Source of the DNA: Natrinema mahii
Lineage (GTDB): Archaea > Halobacteriota > Halobacteria > Halobacteriales > Natrialbaceae
Assembly: GCA_000690595.2 (NCBI GenBank)
Contig: JHUT02000001.1
Coordinates: forward strand, 855,388-919,387
Length of the DNA stretch: 64,000 bases
Direction of reading: 5' to 3'
The position numbers and the translations under genes were made by a program. Positions 33,945 to 43,267 of the stretch are shown here, piece after piece (the first letter of the stretch is position 1; every line of letters starts with the position of its first letter). The notes under the pieces were generated by a model, which was not told the DNA's origin, ran no database searches, and saw only the letters and a program-made list of their open reading frames with translations.

Positions 33945-36424
33945 TGGGTGACCTCCCGCCGAAGCGGTCGATCAAGCGGTGGCTGGTCACAACCAACCAC
34001 AAAGACGTCGGTATCCTCTATCTGACGACGGCGATGTTCTTCCTGCTGTTCGGTGGCGTCCTCGCGCTGCTGTTTCGCGCCCACCTGTGGCAGACGGGCG
34101 GCACCGGACTGCTGACGAACGACCAGTACTACCAGTCCGTCTCCGGACACGGACTCATCATGGTCTTTTGGTTCCTGTCGCCGATCGCGAGCGGCTTCGC
34201 GAACTACTTCGTGCCGCTTCAGATCGGCGCGAAAGACCTTGCGTTCCCCCGGCTGAACGCGCTGAGTTACTGGTTCTACCTGTTCTCGGGCATTCTCATG
34301 GGGATCTCGTTCTTCCAGGGCGGCTCGTTCTCCGGCGGCTGGACGATGTACGCCCCGCTGAACGTGCCGACCTATACCCCGGCGATGGAGGCGATGACCG
34401 GCGGGAACGCGATGGTCCTTGGCCTGGTCTTGTTCTGTATCTCCATCACGATCGGGACCGTGAACTTCCTGACCACGATGCACCGATCCCGTGCAGAGGG
34501 GCTCGGTCTGTGGAACATGCCGATGTTCTCGTGGTCGTGGCTGCTGACCGCCTGGATGATGCTGTTCGCGTTCGCGGCACTGCTTGCAGCCGTGCTGTTG
34601 CTCTCGGTCGATCGGCTGTTCCTCACGCAGTACTTCGCGACCGATCAGGGCTCGAGCCTGCTGTGGGCGCACATCTTCTGGTTCTTCGGCCATCCGGAGG
34701 TGTACATCGTCTTCTTCCCGGCACTGGGAATCATGTTCGAGACGTTCCAGACGTTCACCGGACGACGACTCGTCGGCCGGAAGTGGGTCATCATCGCGAT
34801 GGTGCTGGTGGCCGTCCAGTCGTTCCTCGTCTGGATGCACCACATGTTCCTGTCGACGATCAACCTCCCGATCAAGACCCTGTTCATGGCGACGACGATC
34901 GGGATCTCGTTACCCTTCGACCTGATGGTCTTCGCGCTGATCTACACCATGGTCAAGGGCCGCGTTCGGTTTACGACGCCGTTCCTGTTCTCGCTCGGCG
35001 CGCTCGTGTTGTTCATCCTCGGTGGCATTACCGGGGTCTTCCTCGGAGCCGTCGTGCTCGACTACGAGTTCCGCGGCACCTACTGGGTCGTCGCCCACTT
35101 CCACTACGTGATGGTCTCGGGCGTCACGGCACTGATGGGCGGCATCTACTACTGGTGGCCGAAAATTTCCGGGAAGATGTACTCCGAGCGGCTCGGAAAG
35201 CTCAACTTCGCGGTCTACTTCATCGGGTTCAACCTGCTGTACTTCCCGATGTTCATGGCCTGGGAGACGCCGCGCCGTGTCTTCCACTACGGCGAGAGCG
35301 CACAGCTCTACCACCAGCTGGCGACTGTCGGGGCGTTCGTGTTCGGGGCCTCGTTCCTGATCATGTTCTACACGCTCGGGAAGAGCCTGCGCTCCGGCCC
35401 CGACGCGCCCGATAACCCGTGGACCTACTCCCGGACCGCCGAGTGGGCGATCCCGTCGCCCCCGCCGCTCGAGAACTGGGGCGACCGGCCCAGCTACGCC
35501 AGCGGCCGTCTGGAGTTCGTCGACGATACCGCCACGGCGACCGACGGTGGCGTCGCACAGGAAACGACCGGTGCGACGACGAGCCACGAGGAGGAACACG
35601 CCGACCACGCCAGCATCTGGCCACTCGGTATCGGTGTCGCGACGTTTACGTTCTTCCTGGGGCTCAGCGGCATCACGCCGTATGTCTTCTCGTTCGTCGA
35701 TTCACACATCACCAGCGAGGTCGGTAGCTTCGTGACGCTCGATTCGGCACCCGCACAGAACATCATCTATCCGGCTCTGGTGGCCCTCGGCGTGGTACTG
35801 CTTGGGATCTCGCTGTTCCAGTTCGGCCGCGAGCAGTTCGACGCGCCCGAAATGGCGGTCGCCGAGCGCTGGCCGTTCGGCGGCATCAGCAACCAGAAGA
35901 TGGGCGTCTGGGTCTTCCTGGCCTCGGACGTCGTCGTCTTCGGTGCCGCCATCGGGGCGTACGTCTTCATGCGGCTCCACATGGGCTGGGACGCCTGGCA
36001 CCTCGACGCAATCACGAACGCCGGCCTGTTCAACACCTACGTCCTGCTGACCTCGAGTTTCACAGTCATCCTCGCACACGTGATGGCCGAGCGCGGGAAC
36101 AAGAAGGGGCTGCTCGGCGCGCTGAGCGCAACGGTCCTGCTCGCCATCGTGTTCATGGGTGTCAAGGCCTTCGAGTACAGCAGCAAGTTCGCCGACGGTC
36201 ATTACTGGTTCAGCGGGATCGAGTACTCGTTGTACTTCGTGACGACCGGGCTCCACGCCCTGCACGTCATCCTCGGCGTCTTGGTCGCGCTGTTCATGAT
36301 CTACCGCGTCGTCTCGGTCGACGCCTACCTCGAGGACCACGCGCCCGTCGAGTCCTTCGGACTCTACTGGCACTTCGTCGACATCGTCTGGGTCTTCCTG
36401 TTCCCACTGTTCTACCTGATGTAA
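33944..36424 (+). CDS. coxAC: Cytochrome c oxidase subunit I/III fusion
   Basis: 826 residues. Residues about 1-500 are subunit I: heme a ligand in SGHGLIMVFWFL, the CuB histidine and cross-linked tyrosine in WFFGHPEVYI, the histidine pair in MHHMFLSTI and the heme ligands in VAHFHYVMV are all present. After a linker (about 500-560), residues 560-826 form subunit III with seven helices, including WPFGGISNQKMGVWVFLASD and LYWHFVDIVWVFLFPLFYL. The enzyme reduces O2 to water while pumping protons. A strong hairpin follows the stop. Confidence 0.95.
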   Translation: MGDLPPKRSIKRWLVTTNHKDVGILYLTTAMFFLLFGGVLALLFRAHLWQTGGTGLLTNDQYYQSVSGHGLIMVFWFLSPIASGFANYFVPLQIGAKDLAFPRLNALSYWFYLFSGILMGISFFQGGSFSGGWTMYAPLNVPTYTPAMEAMTGGNAMVLGLVLFCISITIGTVNFLTTMHRSRAEGLGLWNMPMFSWSWLLTAWMMLFAFAALLAAVLLLSVDRLFLTQYFATDQGSSLLWAHIFWFFGHPEVYIVFFPALGIMFETFQTFTGRRLVGRKWVIIAMVLVAVQSFLVWMHHMFLSTINLPIKTLFMATTIGISLPFDLMVFALIYTMVKGRVRFTTPFLFSLGALVLFILGGITGVFLGAVVLDYEFRGTYWVVAHFHYVMVSGVTALMGGIYYWWPKISGKMYSERLGKLNFAVYFIGFNLLYFPMFMAWETPRRVFHYGESAQLYHQLATVGAFVFGASFLIMFYTLGKSLRSGPDAPDNPWTYSRTAEWAIPSPPPLENWGDRPSYASGRLEFVDDTATATDGGVAQETTGATTSHEEEHADHASIWPLGIGVATFTFFLGLSGITPYVFSFVDSHITSEVGSFVTLDSAPAQNIIYPALVALGVVLLGISLFQFGREQFDAPEMAVAERWPFGGISNQKMGVWVFLASDVVVFGAAIGAYVFMRLHMGWDAWHLDAITNAGLFNTYVLLTSSFTVILAHVMAERGNKKGLLGALSATVLLAIVFMGVKAFEYSSKFADGHYWFSGIEYSLYFVTTGLHALHVILGVLVALFMIYRVVSVDAYLEDHAPVESFGLYWHFVDIVWVFLFPLFYLM

Positions 36425-36425
36425 G

Positions 36426-36443
36426 GCCCGCGCCGACGCGGGC
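36426..36443 (+). terminator. Terminator hairpin after coxAC
   Basis: GCCCGCG (36426-36432) pairs with CGCGGGC (36437-36443) around CCGA, followed by TTTCG, two bases beyond the coxAC stop. Confidence 0.6.
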
Positions 36444-36659
36444 TTTCGCGTTCGGTCGTGATTCGGCGTTCGAACGGTTGCGAGCTCGCCACTGTGTCCG
36501 ACAGCAACCGACAGCCAGCGGTCTCGCCAGTCACGGACGAGACGGCACACGGGGCAGTTCCGGGTCCGAGCCGCAATGCGATGGCGGCCGACCGACGGCG
36601 GACGGAAACGGCGATCGACCCACCGCGGGAGTCACGTACCGCGGGCCCGTACTGCGAGT

Positions 36660-37004
36660 ATGAGCGAGGCGATTCCGGTGACCGTGATCACCGACGAGGG
36701 CGACCGCGTCATCGAGGTCGAGTCCGGAACGATCCTGCGGGACGCGCTGCTCGACCACGGGTTCCCCGTCTACGGGACGATATCACGAGTCGCCAACTGC
36801 GGGGGGCGAGGGCTGTGTTCGACCTGTACCGTCGAGGTCGAGCCCGCGCCGGAACCGACCCACTGGCACGACGCCGCGGCGGTCCGGTTCGGCTATCCGC
36901 GCCTCTCCTGTTGTCTGGCGGTCGAGGAGCCGCTGACGGTCCGATGTCTCGACAAGCACGTTTGGGGGCAGATCCTCCCGCGTCGGCCTTCCTCGGAGTC
37001 CTGA
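36660..37004 (+). CDS. [2Fe-2S] ferredoxin
   Basis: 114 residues from the ATG at 36660. The plant-type iron-sulfur loop NCGGRGLCSTCTVEV gives three cysteines (CxxxxxCxxC), with the fourth in YPRLSCCLAV. The N-terminus (PVTVITDEGDRVIEVESGTI) is the usual beta-grasp start. It is shorter than the main haloarchaeal ferredoxin and lacks its acidic insertion. Its place next to the oxidase genes suggests a redox or assembly role, but that is inferred. Confidence 0.8.
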   Translation: MSEAIPVTVITDEGDRVIEVESGTILRDALLDHGFPVYGTISRVANCGGRGLCSTCTVEVEPAPEPTHWHDAAAVRFGYPRLSCCLAVEEPLTVRCLDKHVWGQILPRRPSSES

Positions 37005-37037
37005 CCGCGTGTCGCCGTCGGTCGACAGCCGCCGCAG

Positions 37038-38651
37038 TTACGAGCCGCCCGATCGATACCGGACCAGAACGACGAGTCCGAGACAGCTCGCGAGCAACGC
37101 GACGCTCACGATGACGGCCGCGCTTGAGAGCGAGTTCCCCCCGGGTTCGGCATCGCTCGAGCCGTCGGTTGTCGGGCGGCTCGGTTCGCGAACGGGCGCG
37201 ATCGCGTCCGCGGCGGCGCTGGCGTCGACGAGACCGTCACCGTAGCGAGTCGCGACCGTCCCGTCGTCGGCGTCCGCGGGCACTCGAGCGGTCCCGGTGA
37301 GCGCGGCTTCGATCTCCGCCGGCGTCGCGTCGGGCGCGATCGAGAGCAACAGGGCGGCCGTCCCGGAGACGTGTGGCGTCGCCATGGACGTTCCCGGAAG
37401 CGACTCGTACCCGCCTCCGGGGACGGCGCTCGTGACGGCGACGCCGGGTGCGACGACGTCGGGGACGGTGTACGACGGCGGGGCCGTCCAGTCTGCCGGC
37501 GCTCCGGTCCACTCCTCGCGGGTGATGCGTTCGCCGCCCGAGAACGGCGGGACGGTGCCGGTCGAATCGACCGCGCCGACGGTGAGCGTTTCGTAAACGT
37601 TCCCCGGACTCCCCGAGGTGGCCGGGCCCTCGTTGCCGACCGCGCCGACGACCACGACGCCGCTTTCCCGCGCGTTGCGGACCGGATCGATCAGCTGGGC
37701 GTATCGGCCGGTCGCCCCGAGACTCATACTGAGAACGTCGGCGTCTCGCTCGACGGCCCACTCCATCCCGGCGACGATCTGTGCGAAGGTCCCGCTCGTC
37801 TCGTTCAAGACGAGTCCGTGGAGCAACTCGGCGTCGGGGGCCACGCCGACGGCGGTCCCGCTTGCGTCCCCGCCGGCGACCGTCGCGCTGACGTGGGTCC
37901 CGTGGACGCCGGTATCGTGTGGCGTCGACTCGAGTCGCTGCCCGGTCGCGTCGAACTCCGCCCAGCCGCCGGGGAAAGTCGGGTCCGACGGGTCCTCGGT
38001 CGCGAGGTCGATGTCGGGATGGGTCGGGTCGACGCCGGTGTCCAGCACCGCGACGCGGACGCCCTCGCCGCGGGCGTCGTACTCGTCCCAGACGGCCGGC
38101 GCGTTCACCTGTGCGAGCCCGTCCGTCGTTCGCGACCCGCCTGCGGTCGCTGCCGTCGCCGCGGTCGGACTCGTCGCCGTCGCGTTCGCGCGTGCCGGGG
38201 GTTCGGGGACCGAGACCGCGAAGTTCTCGTGGACCGCCTCGACGGCGTCGAACCGGTCGAAGGTTTCGTACTCGACCCGGTCGGTGTCGACCGCGAGGAC
38301 CACGGCGTTGGTCAGCCAGAAGCGCTCTTCGACGGCCAACCCTCGTCTGTCGTCGGCGTACTCGAGCAGGGGGTCCTGAGTCGCCTCGGCGTGGGACTCG
38401 AGCCGGCGTTCGGCCTCGGCGTCGCTTACACCGTCGGGAACAGTCGGCTCGGAGAGTCTGACGACGACCTCGACGGTTGGGCCGTCGGTCGGCAACTCGT
38501 CGTCGATGACGATCGAGTCGTCCGCAGCGGCCGTTCCGGCGTCGTCGGTCCCGGCCGTCCCGAGCGCGAACGGCGCGCCGAGGGAGGCGAGCAGCAGGCA
38601 GGCGACGACGAGGGTGCCGACGGCGTCCGTGCGGGGGCGGCCAGCGGCCAT
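37038..38651 (-). CDS. Membrane-anchored subtilisin-like protease
   Basis: 537 residues. A signal peptide (LVVACLLLASLGAPFALGTA) is followed by an inhibitor-like propeptide and the S8 domain with the triad aspartate in VAVLDTGVDPTHPDID, histidine in VHGTHVSATVAGG and serine in GTSMATPHVSGTAALLLS. The C-terminus, after a Ser/Pro-rich linker, is a membrane anchor (AAVIVSVALLASCLGLVVLV) with a basic end. Unlike secreted halolysins it should remain at the cell surface. All catalytic residues are present. Confidence 0.85.
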   Translation of the reverse strand: MAAGRPRTDAVGTLVVACLLLASLGAPFALGTAGTDDAGTAAADDSIVIDDELPTDGPTVEVVVRLSEPTVPDGVSDAEAERRLESHAEATQDPLLEYADDRRGLAVEERFWLTNAVVLAVDTDRVEYETFDRFDAVEAVHENFAVSVPEPPARANATATSPTAATAATAGGSRTTDGLAQVNAPAVWDEYDARGEGVRVAVLDTGVDPTHPDIDLATEDPSDPTFPGGWAEFDATGQRLESTPHDTGVHGTHVSATVAGGDASGTAVGVAPDAELLHGLVLNETSGTFAQIVAGMEWAVERDADVLSMSLGATGRYAQLIDPVRNARESGVVVVGAVGNEGPATSGSPGNVYETLTVGAVDSTGTVPPFSGGERITREEWTGAPADWTAPPSYTVPDVVAPGVAVTSAVPGGGYESLPGTSMATPHVSGTAALLLSIAPDATPAEIEAALTGTARVPADADDGTVATRYGDGLVDASAAADAIAPVREPSRPTTDGSSDAEPGGNSLSSAAVIVSVALLASCLGLVVLVRYRSGGS

Positions 38652-38720
38652 GTGACCGACACTGTGTCGTCAGCGGGCAAAGAGATTCTGGAGAACGAAC
38701 CGGTCGGCGAACCGCACGAG

Positions 38721-39005
38721 CTATCCGGCCCAGACGAGCGCGTAGACGAACGTAAACAGAAAGTAGACGAGAAACACCGAGATGGCGGCCTTGAAATGAA
38801 ACGTGAACAGGTCGTACTCCTCGTCGTCGCGTTCCTCGTCGAAGGCCTCGTGCTCCGCGTCCGTACACTCCTCGGCGTGTTCGACCCCGACGTGGAAGGT
38901 GACATAGCGGTCGGCGCGAAACGGCCGCCCGCAGTACGGGCAGGTCGCTGCCGGGCCGTCCGGCGGCACCTCGTACTCCGGCTCGAGCGTGCGATCGGTC
39001 GCCAT
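38721..39005 (-). CDS. Zinc-finger membrane protein of the cox cluster (DUF7410-like)
   Basis: 94 residues. A C2H2-like zinc site (CPYCGRPFRADRYVTFHVGV...C) precedes an acidic stretch and a single C-terminal membrane helix (ISVFLVYFLFTFVYALVWA). Proteins of this kind lie beside cytochrome oxidase genes in haloarchaea and are often labelled cox cluster proteins. A role in oxidase assembly is plausible but unproven. Confidence 0.65.
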   Translation of the reverse strand: MATDRTLEPEYEVPPDGPAATCPYCGRPFRADRYVTFHVGVEHAEECTDAEHEAFDEERDDEEYDLFTFHFKAAISVFLVYFLFTFVYALVWAG

Positions 39006-39103
39006 TCGGTCGGTCGTTGCAGCGGCGCGAAGAAGTGATTGCCGGTTCGAAACCCCGGGCCGGTCGACCGGACGCCGCGACGGCCCGTCGATCGGGACGG
39101 CCG

Positions 39104-40531
39104 TCAGCTCGGGACGTACGGCGGACTCATCGAGCCCTGCGAGACGAGATACAGGCTCGCCATCGTGAAAAAGACCATCACGACGATCAGCGGGTACTGG
39201 CTCCGGATCGCCTGCAGTTTCCCGGGGAAGAGGTCAAAGGAGACGGTGTGGCTGACCCACACCGCGAGGACGTGGCCGAGCAGGATGCCGGCGATTTCGA
39301 CGTAGCCGAACCAGCCTGGCAGGGCGTAGCGCGTCGGGTTCGGCGGCGGGTTCAGCGGCATCGCCACGGCGTCGACCAGCGACGGCCACAGCGAGAGCCC
39401 AAAGCCCACGTAGTGTGCGAGGTGATAGCCGGCCGCGATGGCGAGCAACGGGGCGGCGAGTCTGAGCCCGAGATAGGTCCGGGAGAGATACGTCTCGGCC
39501 CGCTCGCGGGTCCGATCGACGGCGATCCAGTAGACCTTCCAGAAGGCCGCGAACCCGCCCGCCAACAGCGCCAGATAGACCAGTCCCGGCGGCAGGCCGA
39601 TCCCGACCAGCGCCTCGATCGTCCGGACGCCGATCGGGGTGACGATGAAGCCGCTGTAGGTCAGCTCCCAGACCAGCGCCAGCACGAACGCGACGAGCGA
39701 TCGGTCGGTCACGAGGTCGGCTTCGCTCAACCGCGCGCCCGGAAACCGAACCTCGAGCCCGTCGTCGGTCCGCTGGATCGGCGCGACGGCCCCGTAACAA
39801 CGGAACCACAGCGAGAGCGGGTCCCCGCGACGAAACCACGTCTCGGGGGAGAACACGACCGCGCTCGTGAGCGTAAACGACGAGTACAGCAGGAGGACGA
39901 GAACCAGCGCCTGTGGCGACGACGTCAGCGGCGCGACGACCTCGAGCCAGACGAAGACCAACAGCGCGATCACGGCGGGCCAAGAGCCGTACGCCTCCGG
40001 GTAGGGCTCGTCGGCGCTTGGCAGGGCCTCGGCGATCCGTCGCCAGGGGTTCAGCGCGGGCCAGGGGTTCCCGACCGTGTACGCGAAAATCGTCAGCAGC
40101 GCGCGGCCACCGGCGAACGTCACGAGAACCGTCGCGCTGACCAGCCCGATGTTCGGTCCGAGGACGCCGACGACGAGGATACCGGCCAGTCCGAGCAGGC
40201 CGACGACACCGAGCAACAGGGCACCGGCCGATTCGATCCGCTTCGCGGGCGACTCGAGGGCGCGGTCGTGGTAGGTTCCGATGACGTCCCGATCGGTCAC
40301 GAGCATGGTCAAAAGCGCCGAGGCACCGACCGCGCCGCCGCCGGTCGCGAGGTAGAGCCACGTCGGCACGGAGACGTCGCTGCCGCCGGTGAGACCGGCG
40401 GCGACGTTGCTGGCGGCGGCGACGCCGGCACCCACAGCCAGCGCGACGAACGCGACCGCGAGGCCGATACCGCACCGGCGGACGACAGCCGACCGTCCAC
40501 TCATTGGCGGCGATTCGGGCTGGTCGTGCAT
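39104..40531 (-). CDS. Polytopic membrane protein of the cox region
   Basis: 475 residues with about 12 predicted membrane helices, for example GIGLAVAFVALAVGAGVAA and LLLGVVGLLGLAGILVVGVL. Conserved-looking histidines occur in the second half (GYHLAHYVGF, LLGHVLAVWVSHTV). The start may instead be the ATG at 40504 (MSGRSAVV). It is divergent from coxD. I do not recognise a transport or redox family; the location suggests a link to the oxidase. Confidence 0.65.
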   Translation of the reverse strand: MHDQPESPPMSGRSAVVRRCGIGLAVAFVALAVGAGVAAASNVAAGLTGGSDVSVPTWLYLATGGGAVGASALLTMLVTDRDVIGTYHDRALESPAKRIESAGALLLGVVGLLGLAGILVVGVLGPNIGLVSATVLVTFAGGRALLTIFAYTVGNPWPALNPWRRIAEALPSADEPYPEAYGSWPAVIALLVFVWLEVVAPLTSSPQALVLVLLLYSSFTLTSAVVFSPETWFRRGDPLSLWFRCYGAVAPIQRTDDGLEVRFPGARLSEADLVTDRSLVAFVLALVWELTYSGFIVTPIGVRTIEALVGIGLPPGLVYLALLAGGFAAFWKVYWIAVDRTRERAETYLSRTYLGLRLAAPLLAIAAGYHLAHYVGFGLSLWPSLVDAVAMPLNPPPNPTRYALPGWFGYVEIAGILLGHVLAVWVSHTVSFDLFPGKLQAIRSQYPLIVVMVFFTMASLYLVSQGSMSPPYVPS

Positions 40532-40661
40532 CTACGTGTCGCTTCCGCCGTCGGCGGCCATCGGTCACGACCGCGGCCGAGCCGTCGCGACGCAGTGACT
40601 CCCGTCTCGAGGGGAGTCGCATGAGGAAGGTATAAGTATCCGTCACCCACATTCGTCACTA

Positions 40662-40928
40662 ATGGCGAGCATTCGGACGTACAGCCTGATTTACGTGGCA
40701 CTGATACTGCTGGCGACGGGGAAGTTCGTCTTCTTCCACTTCCCGGATATCTTCAGCTATGAGTTGGCAGTGGGCGGGACCATGATTCTGGCGGTCATCA
40801 AGGTTTCGCTGATCGCCGGCTACTTCCAGCACCTGAAAGACGAGCCCCGATCTGTCACCTACATGATGCTCACCGCAGTGTTCATGGTCGTCCTGCTGAC
40901 CCTCGCTGCGGGGTACTCGATCCAGTAA
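40662..40928 (+). CDS. coxD: Cytochrome c oxidase subunit IV
   Basis: 88 residues with three membrane helices: TYSLIYVALILLATGKFVFF, GGTMILAVIKVSLIAGYF and TYMMLTAVFMVVLLTLAAGY. The segment AGYFQHLKDEPRSV between helices is typical of prokaryotic subunit IV. TATAAG at about 40632-40637 gives a nearly leaderless transcript. It completes the oxidase encoded at 32955-36424. Confidence 0.8.
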   Translation: MASIRTYSLIYVALILLATGKFVFFHFPDIFSYELAVGGTMILAVIKVSLIAGYFQHLKDEPRSVTYMMLTAVFMVVLLTLAAGYSIQ

Positions 40929-41056
40929 CGTCCACTGACGGTCCGAAATCTGCTCATTCTCTCTCCGGTCGGGTAGCGCGTTCGTTCGATCACGGTCCGG
41001 TCGCGCAACCAGTACTCCATCCCGTTTACCGCGAGGACGTGGTGTCGGCCGCTCGA

Positions 41057-42916
41057 TCACCGACGATCGGGGCCGTCGACAGGGACGCGGCGACGCCGGT
41101 GCTCCGGATCGTCGGTCCCCACCCGAGAGGCGTCGGCCGCGCTTGGTCGCCCGTTCTCGAGTCGGGTGCGGATCGCAGTGGCGTTGTCATAGAGCAGCGC
41201 CAGCCGCTCGACGTTCTCCCGCGGATTGGCGTGAAAGCGCCACGGGCTCTCGGCCTCGACGTGAAGTTCGGCCTGTGACACGAGCGCGCTGCCGAGGTAC
41301 GCGGCGAAGGTCCGCGGCCGGATACCGATCGCGTCACAGTACCTGACCAACTGCTCGGCGACGCGAGTCGAGTACAGCGTCTCCGCGAGGAACGCGGTCC
41401 GCAGGCCCGACTCGAATCCGTCGAACGCGATTTCGGCGAGTTTCAGCGTATAGAACCCCGGGTCGGCCACGGGATCGCACTCGAGCCGGCCGTACTCCCA
41501 GTCGATGACGCGGGCGATCGAGCCGTCGTCGTCGACGAGGACGTTCCCCGGGTGATAGTCCCCGTGAGCGGGGACCGCCGGGTATTCGATCGGGCCGGAA
41601 AGCGATGGCGGCGTCACGTCGAATCCGGTCGGCGTGAGTTCGCGGCGGGCGTCCTCGGTCGACAGCGTTCGCCGCGACCCGGCGTGTGTCCGCTGCACGG
41701 TTCGAATCCAGTCCAGTCCCGTCTCGAGGACCCGACAGAACTCGTCCGGGTCAGGCGGCGTCTTCCAGCCGGCGGCGACGGTCGCGAGCGGTGTTCCATG
41801 TGCCGGGGACTCGACCAGTACCGACCCAAACGGCGACGCCGCGAGGTCGACGTCGGGGACGGTCCCTGCCAGCGGTCCCTCGCCGATCGAGAGCGACGAG
41901 AGAGTCGTCGCGGCTCGGTCGTTGAACCAGCCGTGGCCGGGGGCGTTCGGTACCTTTCTGACGGTCTCGAGGTCGCCGTCGACGAGTTCGAAGACGAGCG
42001 ACCGGTTCGCACCGCGGCGCAACACGCGGGCGGTCGCGTCCGACGGCGCGTCCGCGTTCGCGGTCGGGGCTGTCCGGCAGACGGCGACGTAGCTCGGATA
42101 CGGCCGTCGGAGGAGGCCGACCTTGTTCGCGAGGGAGACGCCGGATCGAAGCAGTTGCGAACCGGCCGTCTCCGTTCCGATCGTCTCCAGCACCCACTCG
42201 AGGGCGTCGGGATCGTCGGCCGGGACCGCCCACCGGTACCGTCGTCCGCCGGGGAGCAATCCGATCAGGTCGACCTCGTCGAATCCCCGCGCTTTCATCT
42301 CGGCGACGAACCGAGCGGGGACGGACCGTCCGATCGCCGACAGCGAGCGGTCGCCGGTCGTTGGTCCTCCCGCCGCGCCGAGTCGTTCGGTCAGGCCAGC
42401 CGTCCGCAGCCAGCCGTCGACCTGCGTGACGAGCGTCCCACCGGGTTCGAGGGCGTCGGCGAGCCGGTCAATGCGTTCGAAGAACGCGTCGTCCGGTGAC
42501 CGCGATCCCGTCGCAACGACGGTCTCGAACGATCGGTTTCGAAGCACCGACTCGAGGCGCTCGGGCGCGATCGGAACGACGTCGGTGTCCTCGAGCGCGG
42601 GTCTGGCCGCGAGAAATCGGTGACCGATCGGAGTCGGCTGAGCGGCGTAGACGGTGTCGGCAAGCGATGCGAGAAGCGGCGTCGTCCGCCCCCACCCGGG
42701 CGAGAGATCCAGACAGGAGCCGGCGATATCGTCGGCAACGAGGGCGTACCAGCCGTCGTATTCGACGCCGAAAAGCGGCGTGAGTATCGACCGGGGATCC
42801 GGGACCGATTCGATCAGCGACTCGACTGCCGCGTGTCGATCGCCGCGCTCGAACCGGTCGACGAACGTCCGGACGGCTGCCCGCTCGGTATCGAAGTCGA
42901 CGGATCGGAATGACAC
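41057..42916 (-). CDS. Methyltransferase-like / sugar-kinase-like fusion protein
   Basis: 619 residues from the GTG at 42916. Residues about 60-230 resemble a class I methyltransferase fold (GSCLDLSPGWGRTTPLLASL, then ALEPGGTLVTQVDGWL). Residues about 310-600 are an aminoglycoside/choline-kinase-type phosphotransferase with the catalytic loop PAHGDYHPGNVLVDD and metal motif VIDWEYGRL. A TATA sequence (CTATATATTGG, leftward, about 42959-42969) would put the transcript start after the first in-frame ATG at 42973, which supports the GTG. It sits beside flippase genes, so surface-glycan modification is likely. Confidence 0.65.
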   Translation of the reverse strand: MSFRSVDFDTERAAVRTFVDRFERGDRHAAVESLIESVPDPRSILTPLFGVEYDGWYALVADDIAGSCLDLSPGWGRTTPLLASLADTVYAAQPTPIGHRFLAARPALEDTDVVPIAPERLESVLRNRSFETVVATGSRSPDDAFFERIDRLADALEPGGTLVTQVDGWLRTAGLTERLGAAGGPTTGDRSLSAIGRSVPARFVAEMKARGFDEVDLIGLLPGGRRYRWAVPADDPDALEWVLETIGTETAGSQLLRSGVSLANKVGLLRRPYPSYVAVCRTAPTANADAPSDATARVLRRGANRSLVFELVDGDLETVRKVPNAPGHGWFNDRAATTLSSLSIGEGPLAGTVPDVDLAASPFGSVLVESPAHGTPLATVAAGWKTPPDPDEFCRVLETGLDWIRTVQRTHAGSRRTLSTEDARRELTPTGFDVTPPSLSGPIEYPAVPAHGDYHPGNVLVDDDGSIARVIDWEYGRLECDPVADPGFYTLKLAEIAFDGFESGLRTAFLAETLYSTRVAEQLVRYCDAIGIRPRTFAAYLGSALVSQAELHVEAESPWRFHANPRENVERLALLYDNATAIRTRLENGRPSAADASRVGTDDPEHRRRRVPVDGPDRR

Positions 42917-43267
42917 GATCGGGATACCGACGGGTACGGGTTTTGATATGAAGGTATTACCAATATATAGCACACCGGAAGGGTACTGTTACCGCGGTAC
43001 TGCTCGGGACTCGGGGTGGATCGACGCCGGGACTGGCCCCGGTCCCGACCCGGTGTTCTCACTGTCCGTGGCCTCCGCTCGAGACACGACCGCTCCCGTC
43101 TCGGTTGCGACCGCGGGTGGCGGCGGTTCTACGATCCGTCGTGACCGAACTGCCTCGCAGTACGCGGTCCCACCGTGAGACGAGAGTCGCCACTGAACGT
43201 CATTGCACACCTGATCGCACGAGAACGTCGCGGTCAGTGTATGAATCGGTGCGGTGGCGACTACCGA

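Noticed and set aside
33878..34843. Leftward frame opposite coxAC
   Set aside because: Antisense to unmistakable oxidase sequence.
37371..39038. 555-codon rightward frame
   Set aside because: Antisense to the subtilase with an intact catalytic triad.
39017..40624. 535-codon rightward frame
   Set aside because: Arg/Asp/Gln-rich mirror of the polytopic membrane protein.
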